From Gracilariopsis chorda (taxonomy: Eukaryota; Rhodophyta; Florideophyceae; Gracilariales; Gracilariaceae): a stretch of 64,000 nt of DNA. The notes under the pieces were generated by a model, which had not been told where the DNA came from, searched no databases, and saw only the letters and a list, made by a program, of their open reading frames with translations. The stretch spans positions 248,001 to 312,000 of the forward strand of contig NBIV01000051.1 of the NCBI GenBank assembly GCA_003194525.1. The letters are read 5' to 3'. Positions 1-11,621 of the stretch are shown piece by piece. Made by a program: the position numbers and the translations under genes. Position 1 is the first letter of the stretch, and each line of letters opens with the position of its first letter.

Positions 1-178
1 TCGGGCCATTTTAGATCTTCCGGTGCATCCATGACAAAACATGGGATTTCATCATCACTCGAATTGGAGAGTGCTTCCCCAGTCGTGGTTAGCCGCTATT
101 GGGCGCCGGGTGGCGTCTTCCGCGCTCCATTCTTTTAAGTTAGAGTGAAGTCGAACTCTGCGGGGCCGGGTCTCCATC

Positions 179-1400
179 TCATGAGGCGACGGGAGGGTCC
201 GAGATGTTCATTAACCACCTTAACGAAAAGTAATCCGTACATAACGTACAATGGAATCCTACGGGATAGGCGCGGAGAGTCGACACAGCCCGCATGACGG
301 CCAGGCATTCCTTTTTCGATACGGGGTTATTCCGTTCATGAAAGTTGAGAGAACGGGACCAAAAACCAATTGGCTTCCGCTCACCCTCCAGGGTCATCTG
401 GAAAAGTGCGAAACTGACTTGATAGTCGCTCGAATTCGTTTCCAAGGGGTAAAGAAGGTTCAGCTTGGGTACCAACAGCATACAGGCTGTAGTCTCCGCT
501 TCGTTCAAGTAGTTGAAATCTTCCGATTGTTTGGTGGTTAGCTGCTCCAATTTTGGCGGTTATCCCTTCCGTAGGAGCGCGTTCACCAGAGCTGCAGTAT
601 CGGCGAAGTCCGTTATAAACCGTCGGTAGACGTTGACCAACCCTAAAAGGAGCGTAGCTGCATCTGGGTCTGCGTATCCCGCGCCTCCATGAGGGATTTG
701 ACTCGAGCCTTCTCGATAGGTAACTGCCCGGGGCGGATGATGTGCCCGAGATATTTAACTGTGTCCGTGAACTACTCACATTCCTCAGCTGAAGTGTAAC
801 TCCTGCGTCATGCAGCACGGTCATCAAATCGCTGACGTGCGTACGATGGTCGTCCAAGTTATTGGAGAATACAATGATGTTCTCGAGGGAGACCAAGCAA
901 GTCTTCCATTGAATGGGGAACATTAGAATATCTGGAGCCCTTTGAAAGGTAGTCGGAGCATTTGTTAAGCCGAACAGCATCCGCGTGAAGCAGTACTACC
1001 CGAATAACCGGCAAAAGCAGTCTTATCTCAGTCCTTTTCCATAACAGAGACCTGCCGATATCCCCAATTGGCATCTAAAGCCGTGAAACCGGTAGAAAGG
1101 CCCAAGGAGTCGATGCACCTACCCATATGCAGTATGTGGTATGTATCCCGTATTTTTACGGCGTTGAGGCGACGATAGTCCACTCAAACTCACCAGGTGC
1201 CGTCAGACGTCCATGCCAGTACTACTTGGGATGATCAAGGGGACTGTACGGGTTCAATTAATCCGGAACGCAGCATCTCATCGACCTGGAACTGTTCATC
1301 TTATCGAGCTTTCCGACCTGCCCGATACGGGGGTTGGGCAATAGGCCGAGTGTTCGATATTAAATCTATCTGATGCTCGGTGCGTCTATCGTTCCGGGAG
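179..1400 (-). pseudogene. Gypsy copy A pol: reverse transcriptase and RNase H remains
   Basis: The RT part is recognised by 'MLFGLTNAPTTFQRA', the thumb-side stretch found in Ty3 RTs, and by a following 'VSLENIIVFSNNLDDH' that corresponds to the YLDD-IVFS motif region. RNase H follows on the same strand with 'LETNSSDYQVSFALFQ', 'FWSRSLNFHERN' and 'KKECLAVMRAVSTLRAYPVG', matching the Ty3 RNase H core. The closest relative in the window is copy E at about 43.0-44.3 kb, which has the same order of motifs. It is decayed and not expected to make protein. Confidence 0.85.
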
Positions 1401-1407
1401 AGCCATC

Positions 1408-2184
1408 TCACATTCTGGAAAAATCCCATAACAGGTCACGGAGGCGCCCACGGTGCGAGTCCGGTACATGACTGAGGTCCAACTCTTCCAGGGCCTTCAC
1501 CGGGTCAATGTTGTTGTATCTTTTCAAGCCGTGCTCGCCTGTATCAGGTGCTGGGTCCTGGTTATGCGGTGGCATATCCATTCTGACGGTGGTACCGTCT
1601 GCCTCCTCAGTGACTTTTACGTCCTCTTTAGAGGTTATCATACCGAGGATATCGACAGCCTTCATCGTCGTCCGCACCATCACGAGCGGATGGGGAGTAA
1701 CCAATCGAATTACTTAGTTCTTCACCAGATACTGGGTACTAGTACCAAAGGTGGGAACCAGAACCCGAAACGGGGCATCTGGTGACACTTGGACCACTCG
1801 ATTTGCAATGGTGAGCTGATTCTTCTCTTATAACGAAGGCAATGGTTGAGTAACCCGTATGCCTTGTTGGCGGGACGTGATCTGCACCATTACCTTGGAA
1901 TCTAGAGGTATGGAAACCGGTGCCACTACGTGGAGCTTAGTAGACCCACGAAACGCTGGTGGCAGTTTCTGTGCTGCAGGGAGTGACACTTGCTTCTTCG
2001 TCGGCGCCTTCAGCGGCTTACAAATTATTGGCACGGAGGAGCCATCCTCTAGTTCTATTTGCCTCTGGCGAGGTTTGATTGCTTCGATGAATCCGTCGCA
2101 GGAATTACATCCCAGAATACCTGGAGCGAGCAGCGACTGACAAACAATAAATTCAAGCTTGACCACGGTTGTTTTGAGCCTCAA
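1408..2184 (-). pseudogene. Gypsy copy A: protease-side region and pre-RT linker
   Basis: The upstream part contains 'LAPGILGCNSCDGFIEAIKPRQRQ', a stretch that in copy E (about 42.3-42.4 kb) reads as a close relative and lies just after the retropepsin fold in this family. The downstream part ends with 'LDLSHVPDSHRGRLRDLLWDF', the conserved linker immediately before the RT finger domain, also seen in copies E and F. Assignment rests on these family resemblances; the protease active site itself was not picked out. Confidence 0.65.
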
Positions 2185-3319
2185 GACTATGTCGATCGTT
2201 TCTACCGTCTTTAAGGGGTGTTTTGCGCACCAGCGATGTCTGGTACCGTTTTAGCTGCGGGGTTAGGGCCGATTCAACGATGAATTTCAGTCATGCACCT
2301 GTGTTCAGGACAGTGAGATATATCACCATAAACTGGGGGTGCAGACAAAGGTCAATGTATACCTTATAATTGCGCTTGGCCACTACTAAGATTCGGTTCA
2401 GGATCCAGTTATTTTTTCCGTATCCACGGTCGATGCCGAACACCTAATTGTTCCGAATGCCCGTCTGCCGCGTCTCTTCTCTAGAGTATTTTCACTGGAG
2501 AGCGAGGTGATTGCGCATCGGGCGTCAACAACCCCACTTTTGAGGACGCCTCTCCCATAGAGGAGACTCCCTTGGTTAGTTTCCCTGTGCCGGACTTTCC
2601 TGAGCTAGTTGCTCAGGCTCCTCGACCAAGACGGTTCGGCCATTCTGGCCTCGGTTCACGGCTTGCGTGGGACTGGAATCCATCGTCCATTTACGTGGTT
2701 TCGCCGGCGGAGCCTGGTAGAAAGGAGCGGTAGGCACTGCGTACGAAGAGTCTGTCTTGGCGGGCAGATAGGATGCTGCCAGGACAAAACCTTTCTGCTG
2801 TGGATTCAACGCCTCCTAATTGGCGACTATCTTCGGGAGGTCCGAGATGGATCACAGGCACTGCAGGGAGGTATGGCCATGCGTATAACATAAATGGCAT
2901 ATAATGGCTTTCACTGCTGCGCGCGGGTCCACATTCCAAGCTTCGACTGCTACTCGCGAGGAGGTGTTAGTAGACGAACCAGACCGCTGATTTCGTGTGA
3001 AACCGTTGGCGTATGTGATGCGAGGCGTCTGATTTTTTCCATTTACAGCTACAGCAGGTAATCCTCCCGAGCTGTCGGGGCGTTCTGTCTAATGTTGACG
3101 GCAACGCCGAAGTCGGGACTGACAAGCCATTGCTGTGCGCAATTTTATCGTAGTCATACCACTTCTGGGGTTGTTAATGCACTATAAGTGAGAGTAAATT
3201 GGACTTCTATCCCAACAAACATGCTTTTGCGGCTCTCGACCTCTGCTGGGGGTTCCGGGCGGGAGCTGTGTCTCCCTCGGCATGCACGACTGCACGAATT
3301 CGGGATACAAGAGCTTCAG

Positions 3320-4595
3320 TTAGACTTGACGGTATCTGCATACAAGGGTTTTGATGGCCGGGTCCAGTGCTTTGATAAACATCGTGCACCACTCCGTAGT
3401 GGAGATCACGTTGCTGTATCGGTAGAAAGCCTTGCTCAGGCGCACCGAATAGTCCGTTTCTAACTCTCCAGGCTTCGAACGCATATCTTGCAAGGCGAGG
3501 ATTGCCGATTGAATTGCGAGGTTAGTTGCATACGATCGCAGTAGGTGACCTGCCTCTGGCAAGCAGCTAACTCCTCCTTTGGAGGCACGTGTAGAGCCTC
3601 TCACAGATTTAAACTGATCATCAGCTACTCCCAGTAGAAAGTACAGTAACATGATATAGGCCAGTTTCTTGTGCATCCCGAGTATATCGGCTTCTGCCAC
3701 GAATCGTTCGAGAAAGTCCCACACCAAAATGGGATCGTCTACATAAAACGTCTGGGTACGGATTGAGAGCGGCATTTGCGTGGTGCAATCTCTCACCTTA
3801 CCCGTGTCACGGGCCATTTTCTCCATTGAGGTATCCTCCAAACCGGTAGTATCGGTACGACAACAGCTTCCGATAGATCGAATTCGTGGGCTTCAACTCT
3901 TTTAGACCAGAGTGCTTCTTACTCTTGGAACGGGCGCATACAGCAAATTCGATGGCATGTGACCGCTTGTAGCGGGAAGACCGCTCTCGGAGATTGTTGC
4001 CAGTCTCAGATTCCGAGCTTCCCGAACTATCCAAATCGATCGATGAGAAATCCGACGAAGTCGACGATGAGCGGGAACGTCTCTCTTTTCTCGATTTCAG
4101 TTTCTTATGGTTCTTGCGAGGCCTGTTGCGCTCAGCACGCTAGGAGACAGATTCGCGTTCCGCAACAGCGGCTGGGGCGGCCACGATGGTCTGCTCAAAC
4201 GTGTACAGACGGGCGCGAACTCGATCGAATCGAGACTCAATCCTTTCCACGAAGGAAGCGGGTTGACCGAAGCTTTCCAGCAAAGTGTTGACGTCCGACC
4301 GTATTAGATGCAGGTCCTCAGCTACATCCTTTACAGGGTGGGCCTCCGTCGCTCCACGATAGTATGTTAACTCCCTGACAAAAGCATTATGAGCATTTTG
4401 CAAGACGCTGACCTGCTCGTGCAGGTGAACGAACTGGTTCTTTTCGACGGTCCCAGACGATGGGGCTATCTCTGCCGCACCAGTATCTGCAGCAAGCGGC
4501 CCAGCACTGGGTGCCAAGTTGTCCATCAAAGCCGCGAGCTGGTTCCGGGCTTTCGATTCTTGGAACGTCGACCGGAAAATGGCTTTGGTTGGCAA
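3320..4595 (-). pseudogene. Gypsy copy A gag remains
   Basis: The N-terminal part (4,595-4,140) is predicted helical, with heptad-like stretches such as 'HLHEQVSVLQNAHNAFVREL' and 'VAEDLHLIRSDVNTLLESF'. A serine/acid-rich linker near 4.0 kb is followed by the capsid-like part (3,841-3,320), including 'ERFVAEADILGMHKKLAY' and 'GSTRASKGGVSCLPE'. Copy E has the same two blocks at 39.8-40.4 kb and 40.6-40.9 kb. It would have formed the particle shell. No zinc knuckle was picked out. Confidence 0.75.
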
Positions 4596-4816
4596 GGTAG
4601 ATCCAAGATGATAGGGATCTTCGAAAGAAACCGATCGTCGAAAAGATCACCACCATGGTGGGCATGGCTGCAAGTAATCACTGGCTCCACTTCAGAAAGC
4701 TTCTTCGACATAACGAACCGTGCAAACGGGAACCACAGAGTCCTTTCGGTTAATTGAAAACAAACTTCAAAGAGAGATCAGTAAACCAGTTAGTCTTCTA
4801 GGTCTGGAGTGCACTT

Positions 4817-5663
4817 TGTAGTGCAATGCCTGGCGACGGGAAAGCACTCCAAAGCTGTTTGGGTTCCTCCTCTCACGAATTAAACCCAGCGAATGAGCCC
4901 TTCCAGAGAAAACGCAACTGATTCGGTTGTAAGCAGAGGTCAACCTTTGAAACTAGCGCAGAAAGGCGAAAAAAGAAGCTGCTACGACCTGGTATTACTC
5001 CTACTAGAAGAAATGATTCCACACGGTGGCGCACATGCGACGTGAGTCTGTATGAGCCGCAGATAGCAGGAGCTACCCACAATAAAAAGGGAAGAGTATG
5101 GAGAGAATAAAGGAAAGGGAAGATAGGAAAGAGGGACGACAAACAGTCACGCAAGTTGCTTGGGGGAGGTCGCCACTGCGGATAATTATACCGTATAAAC
5201 GGGTGTAACCACAACAATTAATATTGTCCAATAGATGAGTAGCTTAGCCTGCAAGGGGATTGAGAAATCCGTGGACCACGGGGTATCCCTCCAAGATGGA
5301 GTTAAGTACCGCCGAAGCCGCGAGAGCTCAGCGCCAAGAATCTAAAATGAGAAACCCTTGTTCGGGAAGGTTTACTGGTGTGGCGGCCGTGAGGCCGTCG
5401 CACTAAGTAGTGCAGTTTCTTTCGTGTAATAACTAAATAAATAGATTAATAAATGAACATACAATTACCATCCATTCCCTATCTATCCTTGCCTAGAAGC
5501 GTCACAACTGTCTCGTGTCCCACGTGTATCACCGGTATTCCGGGCCATCCGATCCTCATAAACGGCGCCACCTGGCTAGGGAAAAAGTCATGTATGAACA
5601 TGTATGAGGTGCCGTTGCAATCAGAAAAATCAATAAGTACCCAAGGAACCCTCCGTTGCGACA
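4817..5663 (-). repeat. LTR of Gypsy copy A (LTR type I, 5' LTR)
   Basis: About 845 bp. On the plus strand it runs from a TGTAGTGCAATG end at 4,817 to about 5,663. It shares scattered blocks with three other copies at 30,545, 32,827 and 61,412: the 'agcccttccagag' block, 'gggaaggtttactggtg', and a run ending in a CGTTGC-like end. The left edge fits the start of the copy-A leader. The right edge is approximate because this copy has diverged there. Confidence 0.7.
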
Positions 5664-6949
5664 TGCTCTTCGGTCGAGATACCCAATCTCATCGCTTTTT
5701 GGCTTGTTTACTTCGTATCGTCGAACACGCTCAACTTTTGTCTTCCTCCTTTTTTCCGTGATGGAGTTGAATTGCTCCAATACTGATGGAAGCTCAAAAG
5801 AACTGGTTCCCACGCAGAGGCTCTTGTTTTCGTGATCTGAACTCCTCTGAAACTCTACTCCGTCAGATGGTATGATCAAACTCGCTTTTTTTTAAATTGC
5901 TGTGTTACAAGAAGCCGCAGCATAATTCGTGTAATATGCCTTAATTATTTTTTAGTAGCTGTATTTTAGTTTTCTGCTTTTATAGAACCTATGTAGAACC
6001 AGTGAGATGCGCGACTATAGGTCGGTGTCGAATAAACGAATTTGCATCGGGTTTGAAAATCCTAGAAAAAGGATTCAGTTAACATTTGGTTTTGGGTATA
6101 AGCGTTTGAACGTATTTGTAGTGTTAAACAATCCTATCTAAAAATGACAGCGTTGTCGTATCCCAGTGTGATGGTGCACTGGAGCACGATTGTTTGCGTG
6201 AACGTCGCTGCAGCGGTTGATAGGGCGTGTTAGAGGTTGTTTTATTCATGATGGGGCGTTAGAGTCGGTACGTTTGTACCTATATTGTTGCACACAGAGA
6301 CAGTTCTTATTCTTAAGGAAAAGAATCGTCGAGTAAGTGTGGAGGGAAACAAAAGCGGGAACAGGAGGACACATCACGGTGAGTTGGTCCAAATGTTTGA
6401 AACGGTTTGTTCAAAGAGTGCCAAGTGGGCAACTAGAACTAACGCACAGCGTCAGGAATTACAGTGCGTTCTGTCAGGGTACGTTCAGGGTCAAGCAGGA
6501 CCGGGCTTCGTGAATCTACTTTATGTCGCATATGTAAAAGAAACAGCCAATCAAAAGGCGATAAACTAAAGCCACCAGACCTTCCAGACGCCCAAAACCT
6601 CGAAACATTATGATGTTAAAACCACAAATCCCATGCTTATAAACTCATTTCAACACAGGAATAGAGAATGTATGCAACGAGAAATCTCCTGTAAATCTCG
6701 AATACAGAGCGCACACGAAATTCTCGTGTATGCCTTGGACGAGAATTGTAACACAAACGCATACGAAATCTGCTCTGCTCGCAGAGTTTCACGAGCACCT
6801 ACTCATACATTCTTTGGGCGACATGGGCGTCATGATAATCATTGTAGAGCATGCTTGGGCATCATCAACATTTCTCTGTCAGCATCACAAATTGCAGAAA
6901 TCCAGGCGTAGGGCAATGCTTCCTCTTCCCAAGCTCAGCATGATACTCA
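5664..6949. other. AT-rich spacer, nothing recognised
   Basis: Between the copy-A LTR and the next transposon gene. It contains A/T-rich stretches (about 5.88-6.15 kb) and one 94-codon plus-strand reading frame (6,285-6,569) with no family resemblance. No RNA gene or clear promoter was seen. It may hold the flank of an element whose ends I could not find. Confidence 0.4.
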
Positions 6950-7740
6950 AAACAAAACGAAACGAAACCAAGGACAGCTTACCGCAGCACCAGGTACACA
7001 ACACAAGCGCTTTCGCTTCACGGACGCATATTAATTGTGTCTTTTGCGCGCTGTGCGCAAAGAATATGGTCATATACCGAAATGGGGCGAGCTTGAACCG
7101 ACGTATGAAAGAGTGCTCAAAGCATTTTTGAAACATGTTCCGTCTACAGTGTTTATATACGTGAATCACCAGTCTACCAAAAAACTTATAGATCGTGTCA
7201 AGATGTTGATAAGTATGCAACGAGCTGCAAATAAGAAAACCGTTGCTGCTTCTGGAATCACCGAAGATTTGGAGAGAAAGAATCATTGCTAGACGACCTG
7301 ATCTTAGAAATAGATGAAAAAGCAGAGACTACAAGGGTTTTGAGAAAGGAGCAAAGCGAAAACGAACAAAGGTTAGTAAAAGCGGGAGAATCTATCAGGC
7401 AGAAAGCTCTGAAGCATGCAAGCAGAACAGATGAGAGTGACAGTAACGAGAGCCTTCAGTCTAAGGTACGCCCAAAAAAGCGAACAAAGAGAGCACAGCT
7501 ATCTGGTTCCGATGACGAAATAGGCAATTTTCTTATTGAGCAAGCGAAAGAAGGCCAACGTTTTGATGAAGAGCGCGTCAAACTGGAACATGAACGATTG
7601 GACGTACAGCAGAAAAAATCTTTACAGCGTTTAGAGCTCGAAAAAAGCGCTTTGAGTTGGAAAAGCGAGAGCGTATGCAAGCAATGGAAGAACGAAGTAA
7701 CGTTCTTAGCATAATGGTCCTTTTGGGTCGAAAGTTACAG
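6950..7740 (+). pseudogene. Myb/SANT-like and coiled-coil protein of a DNA transposon (ORF2 type)
   Basis: An N-terminal helix-turn-helix-like domain ('HKRFRFTDAY', then 'LLRAVRKEYGHIPKWGE') passes to the motif 'KTVAASGIT' followed by 'LLDDLILEIDEK', typical of the Myb/SANT-like DNA-binding partner proteins of PIF/Harbinger-type transposons. A basic linker with KR-rich clusters and a C-terminal coiled coil (about 7,520-7,720, 'EERVKLEHERLDVQQKK') follow. It is broken: an in-frame stop at 7,032-7,034, a frame change near 7,270-7,290 and another near 7,640. After the last shift the coiled coil continues to about 7,738. The transposase partner was not found next to it, so it is an orphan fragment. 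Confidence 0.65.
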
Positions 7741-7883
7741 TAAGTACAATAGTAAGACTAGTGTCTTTGTCCCAAACTGTTCTGGCTTGTTCGAACCCTG
7801 GAACCTCAAACAGTATACTACGCAACAGCACTGATGTCTCTCAGGTTTCTAAGTTATCTGAGAAGACTGTATCTTTGTGTCAA

Positions 7884-9605
7884 CTCGTCTCGGAATGCCT
7901 TATAAATGCCAGGCCTTCTGGTCGCCTTGCAGCACCCCTTATTGTTCTGCCGTTGACGAAACAGCTGACCTGCATCAGCGGTAATATTTGGTAACATTCT
8001 CTGCGCGGATCCAGGGCTGAACGCATCGAATATCTTCTATGCCATCAAATCAAGTTAATTCGCTCGAAGGTTGGAGATAACGCTGCATCTGCAGGTGATG
8101 CAGGTCAGTTGCTACTTCACAACAAGCTTAATCGCAGTGAGCGAGAGAAATTGCTTCAGATGTATGAAAGTGAGCAAGCTGAGCTGAGAAAGAAGGAGAC
8201 TGATATCGCAAACAACCATCACAAATTTGGAGGCCCAAGAGAGAATGAGAATGATGGAGCCGTTGCAGCACCGTTGAAACATAACGGAAACAACCGTAGG
8301 CAATCAGGAAGAGCGAGAGTGCCAGAGGAAAGCCTCAGTATTCAGGTAGTCTGGTATTCGAACCAATGCGGGGTCTCTACGATCGGTACGTGCTTCTGCT
8401 CGATTTCAATTCGTTGTACCTGTCAGTTATCCATGGGTTCAACATCTGCTTCACAACTTTACATCTCAACGAGAATCGGAATCAGGATGGGAGCAGTAAG
8501 AATGGGGATGTACCTCTGGCGCCTGGGAACGATACCGATGATGTTCAGGACATTCTGCCTGGTATGCTCCCGCTCCCGAATCGTAGCGTTCCAGAAAGGA
8601 TGTTACCAAGATTTATCCAAGGACTGGTAGAGCAGCGGAAACAAGTCAAAAAGCTTCTGAAAGAGGAAAAGCAACGATCTGGAAGGGAGACTTTGCGAGC
8701 TCAGCAGTTAGATATCCGACACCTGGCTATTTGGTTAACCGCTAATTCTTTGTATGAATGTCTTGGTTTCGAAGGAGGGCGCTTTTATGCCCGAAGCTTG
8801 GCTGCGATGGTCAATTGCGAAGGACGCGATACGCTTCAGAAGACTGTTGACTTCGCAAGAGATGCGTTCAATGCAAAGGTCATATATGGTGACACCAACT
8901 CTTTCTTCGTGTCTATAGGCATGGAGAGCATCGAACTTGTTCGAAAGCTAGATACTGAGCTCAAGAGAGATGTCAACTAGAAATACAGAACTTTGGTCAT
9001 CGAAATCGATGCGATCTACAAGAAGATGTTATTGCTGAGGAAGAAAAAGTACGCTGCCTTGAAAGTTCTTGACCCAACTAAGCCTGAGAAGACGGTCTGC
9101 GAAGTACGGTGAAATGCTCTTGTGAGGCACAATTGGTGTGACGTGTCGCACGAAGCCACTGACCATTTTCTCTATCAGATCTTCCACAATCAAATTGCAA
9201 ATATCAAGGATGCTGTTGGCAACATTCTCTGTTACCTTAGCAACCTTGCCTCCCACGTGAAGAACAATGAGGCGTCCTTATCAAATTATGTCATCACGAG
9301 AGCTCTTAATAAGCAACTGCAAGACTATCCCGAAGGACACAGTACTCTCTATGTCGCGGTTGCCGCTCGAATGATCAAGAGAGAGAAACGAGCGACTCGG
9401 CCTGGAGAGTACATCAAGTACGTCAGGCAGGTGGCTTTGATGTCGAGCATTATGAAATCCGGCCTCCAACCCGGCGACGCCTATTACAGTCGCAACCTAC
9501 AAGCAAACACTCGATTTTTGTGCGAGACTATTTGTAAGATATGGTCAATCTTCTGAAGAATATCGCAATGCCTTTCACTGGGCCCAAGATACCTGTGCTA
9601 CGTGC
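7884..9605 (+). pseudogene. POLA1-like: DNA polymerase alpha catalytic subunit pseudogene, polymerase domain
   Basis: Family-B replicative polymerase, specifically alpha type. In order: 'LPLTKQLTCISGNIW' (7,932-7,994), then 'GSLVFEPMRGLYDRY' leading into motif A 'LLLDFNSLYLSVIHG' (about 8,393), motif B 'LTANSLYECLGF' (about 8,738), motif C 'VIYGDTNSFFV' (8,880-8,910), 'KKKYAALKV' (about 9,045), and the alpha-specific 'VRHNWCDVS' and 'LQDYPEGHSTLYVAVAAR' (9,122-9,375). Key residues are lost: SLYPS reads SLYLS, motif B lysine is W and its glycine E, and the catalytic second Asp of YGDTDS is Asn (codon 8,897-8,899). In-frame stops lie at 8,978-8,980 and 9,110-9,112, with frame changes upstream of 8,366. 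The exonuclease-like N-terminus is missing. A host gene copy, clearly dead. Confidence 0.9.
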
Positions 9606-10869
9606 TCTTAAAGTGCTTTAGAAGCTGGCTTCAAGGGCCTGTCGAGAGTCCGTCATGGTTGGCAGGGCACTCTCTACTTCGCAAATGAGAACGGTTTTGA
9701 CCAACTTGGCTGATCTTCAACATCCATGGAAATGTCCTCATGGTGGACCAACGATGAGACATTTGTTTCAGGTCCCAAAATCTTGATACGTATTTTAGGA
9801 GAGTGCTGAGAACCAGTGGTACCACCCCTTGCTGTTAGCAATCCCCCTGGAAGTTTTCCTCTTCTTTACTATGACGAAGGTGTCTACTCGCGAAATGAAG
9901 CGAGTTCCACAAAGTCAAGTATTTTCTTGGAAACGCGAAGACAGAATAATTATCGTGTCATTGCTTGCCCTGTCTATGATACTTCCTTTCCGTTTCCTGT
10001 TCCGTTGCAACTTCTAGTTCAGAGCACCTTCTGTCGAATTGATGAGGGGGTCCATCAGCAGCTCAAGTCCTACTTTTCTTTCTGTTTACCGGTGTCTTTG
10101 TATACTTAAGTGACAAAATTCCGTTGACTCAGTGATGGATACGCGCCGCTGCTACCAGTTTCTTAACCTTGTTCTACTGAAAATGCTTATAGAGCCATTT
10201 GTTTGCTTTCAAAAATCTAAATGGCCTCGACTTGGTTCAAGCGTCTACTCTGGAGAAATCTGTAGCAAATTATACTTTGGCTTTTCTACTGGACGCCCCG
10301 AACACTAAAGCTACATTAAGCTGTACAAGAAGGGAGAATAGTCTCATTTCCCACACTCGTTGTCGGCTATTATCGACACGCATCAATCAATCGCGTCGAG
10401 CATAGGGGTTTACAATGAAATCTCATAGGGATGTTGGTACCCTGGCACTGCAAGCTGCGAAATATGCACACTTCATTCCCGGAAGGCCACATTGGTCAAC
10501 TGACCTGCTTGCCATCCACAAGATTGAAATCTGTCACTCGAAAAACACCTGTAGTGCAGCTAAGGCCTACCCTATCCTGCCCGTACCCAACTCCGCCCAC
10601 GAACATTCTCTAATCCCGAATCTATCAACGTAGCCAGAATGTCCACGCCAAGGATCTCAGAAACCGCACGAAGTGGCGTCACCGCCGCGTGTGCAACAGA
10701 TAGTACGAGCAATTTGGTGTACGTACTGGCGATGACGCCATTCATTACGATGTCACCATGTTTTGTTTGTAGGTTGTAAAGACCGCTCATCCTTTCTGTG
10801 ATGCCGCTTGTAACAAGATTTAAGTCGCTGACGGTGTAGAGCATCTAGCCGATGCTGAAGGCTTCAGTT
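9606..10869. other. Foreign stretch interrupting the polymerase alpha pseudogene
   Basis: Polymerase alpha similarity stops near 9,605 (after a 'QCLSLGPRYL' stretch) and resumes near 10,870 with the C-terminal zinc region, so about 1.26 kb in between replaces or interrupts the first zinc-motif region. Apart from the minus-strand Hint fragment at its right end, short plus-strand frames (9,829-10,109; 10,199-10,405; 10,415-10,633) show nothing recognisable. No clear terminal repeats were seen. It may be the product of more than one event. Confidence 0.5.
10572..10844 (-). pseudogene. Hint/Hog (hedgehog-type autoprocessing) domain fragment
   Basis: A 90-codon minus-strand frame carrying the C-terminal core of a Hint domain: 'GLYNLQTKHGDIVMNGVIAS' corresponds to the hedgehog-family block G-(I/L)-Y-x-P-x-T-x-H-G-T-L-V-V-D-G-V-x-A-S, and 'VLSVAHAAVTPLRAVSEILG' to the following S-H-x-x-A-H-x-x-x-x-P-L-R block. 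Hint domains self-cleave proteins; the N-terminal Cys nucleophile half is absent here. Hog-type Hint proteins are known in red algae, which fits the proposed host. It lies inside the interruption of the polymerase pseudogene and in the opposite orientation, so it is probably a transferred fragment of a host gene. Confidence 0.7.
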
Positions 10870-11310
10870 CAAAGCTTCACCTGATGTCAAGAGCTCTGGT
10901 CTACAATGCGCAAAGTGCCGGATGCGCTTTACCGATTTCCAACAACATGACGTTCCTACCCTGAGATCGCTTGAATGGGTTCGCAAGTACTACACGTGCG
11001 AGATGGTGATTGACTCCGAAGATGGTTCTCGCAAAAAAGAGACAAGAAACGTTGGATTGGGATCTAACGCACTGCTGGCAAGGAGAAAGTTCAATGAAGC
11101 GGGGTTGTACAAGCAATTGTGGTACCTGAAGTTTCTTCTGGACGTCGAGAAGTGTTAGGAGGAGGTTCCAGCGAAAAAGGATAGCAATGGTCCTCTCTCA
11201 CTTGCTGATTTGAGACCTTACGATGAGCTCTTGCAAAGAGCAGGTGCGATCTTTGATGCGAATGCTTATCGCTTAATTGATCTTTGGCAGTTCTTAATGT
11301 CCTTAGGTAT
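10870..11310 (+). pseudogene. POLA1-like: DNA polymerase alpha pseudogene, C-terminal zinc-binding region
   Basis: The C-terminal domain of polymerase alpha, which binds zinc and the B subunit. Seen in order: 'LQCAKCRMRF', 'WVRKYYTCEMV' and 'KETRNVGL' (equivalents of the second CxxC module and the RTR-x-L stretch), then 'EAGLYKQLWYLKFLLDVEKC' (11,097-11,156), matching the 'SLYTQLxFYRYIFDAEC' helix of the family, and 'YDELLQRAGAIFDANAYRLI' (11,220-11,280), the terminal helix. Several zinc-ligand cysteines are gone and a stop lies at 11,156-11,158. Similarity ends near 11,310, which should be the natural end of the gene. Confidence 0.85.
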
Positions 11311-11621
11311 ATGTTAACTTCAGGACTTATTAAAACAAGAGCTGGGTATGGGCTGGCGTTGAAGAAGTGTGCAAGACGTTGTGTTTGTATGATTCAGAAT
11401 TGCAGTACTCGCTGTTGTTCTGCAAACGGATGGGTATGTATATTGTTGGCAAGGAAAGTTTCCAACACCAAGCAAGAGCTTGGCCGTCGTGACTGCACCA
11501 GCACTGCTATTTCTCATTGCAATGGCGATATGACAAGCTCTCAAGAGTTTGTTGTGCGCTGCTTCTGCGGTCTAATTGGGACAGTGTTTAGCTCTAACGT
11601 TGGGACTAGAAATGCGAAGAA
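11311..11621. other. Short spacer between polymerase alpha and ArfGAP pseudogenes
   Basis: About 310 bp between the natural end of the polymerase pseudogene and the ArfGAP start codon, with no recognisable coding signal. The size suits a compact intergenic space holding the upstream gene's 3' end and the downstream gene's promoter, suggesting that the two genes were copied as a piece of genomic DNA. Confidence 0.45.

Larger units (their letters stand above)
1..5663 (-). mobile_element. Ty3/Gypsy retrotransposon, family 1, copy A (fossil; 3' half outside window)
   Basis: Minus-strand order from the right is LTR (about 4,817-5,663), gag (about 4,595-3,320), protease and linker (about 2.2-1.4 kb), reverse transcriptase (about 1.4-0.4 kb) and RNase H (550-179). 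Integrase and the 3' LTR would lie beyond the left edge. The gag and linker resemble copies E (39.4-46.9 kb) and F (34.6-38.6 kb): a SFVRGS-like gag stretch and a pre-RT 'HVPDSH' motif recur, so all three belong to one family. It is an old, broken copy with many interruptions. Age cannot be measured because the second LTR is not in the window. Confidence 0.85.

Noticed and set aside
7884-9605. Polymerase B of a Polinton or virus
   Set aside because: The GLYDRYVLLLDFNSLY lead, KKKYAALKV, NWCD and QDYPEGHSTLYVAVAAR blocks and the C-terminal zinc region are specific to cellular polymerase alpha. No protein-primed polymerase features or capsid genes are nearby.
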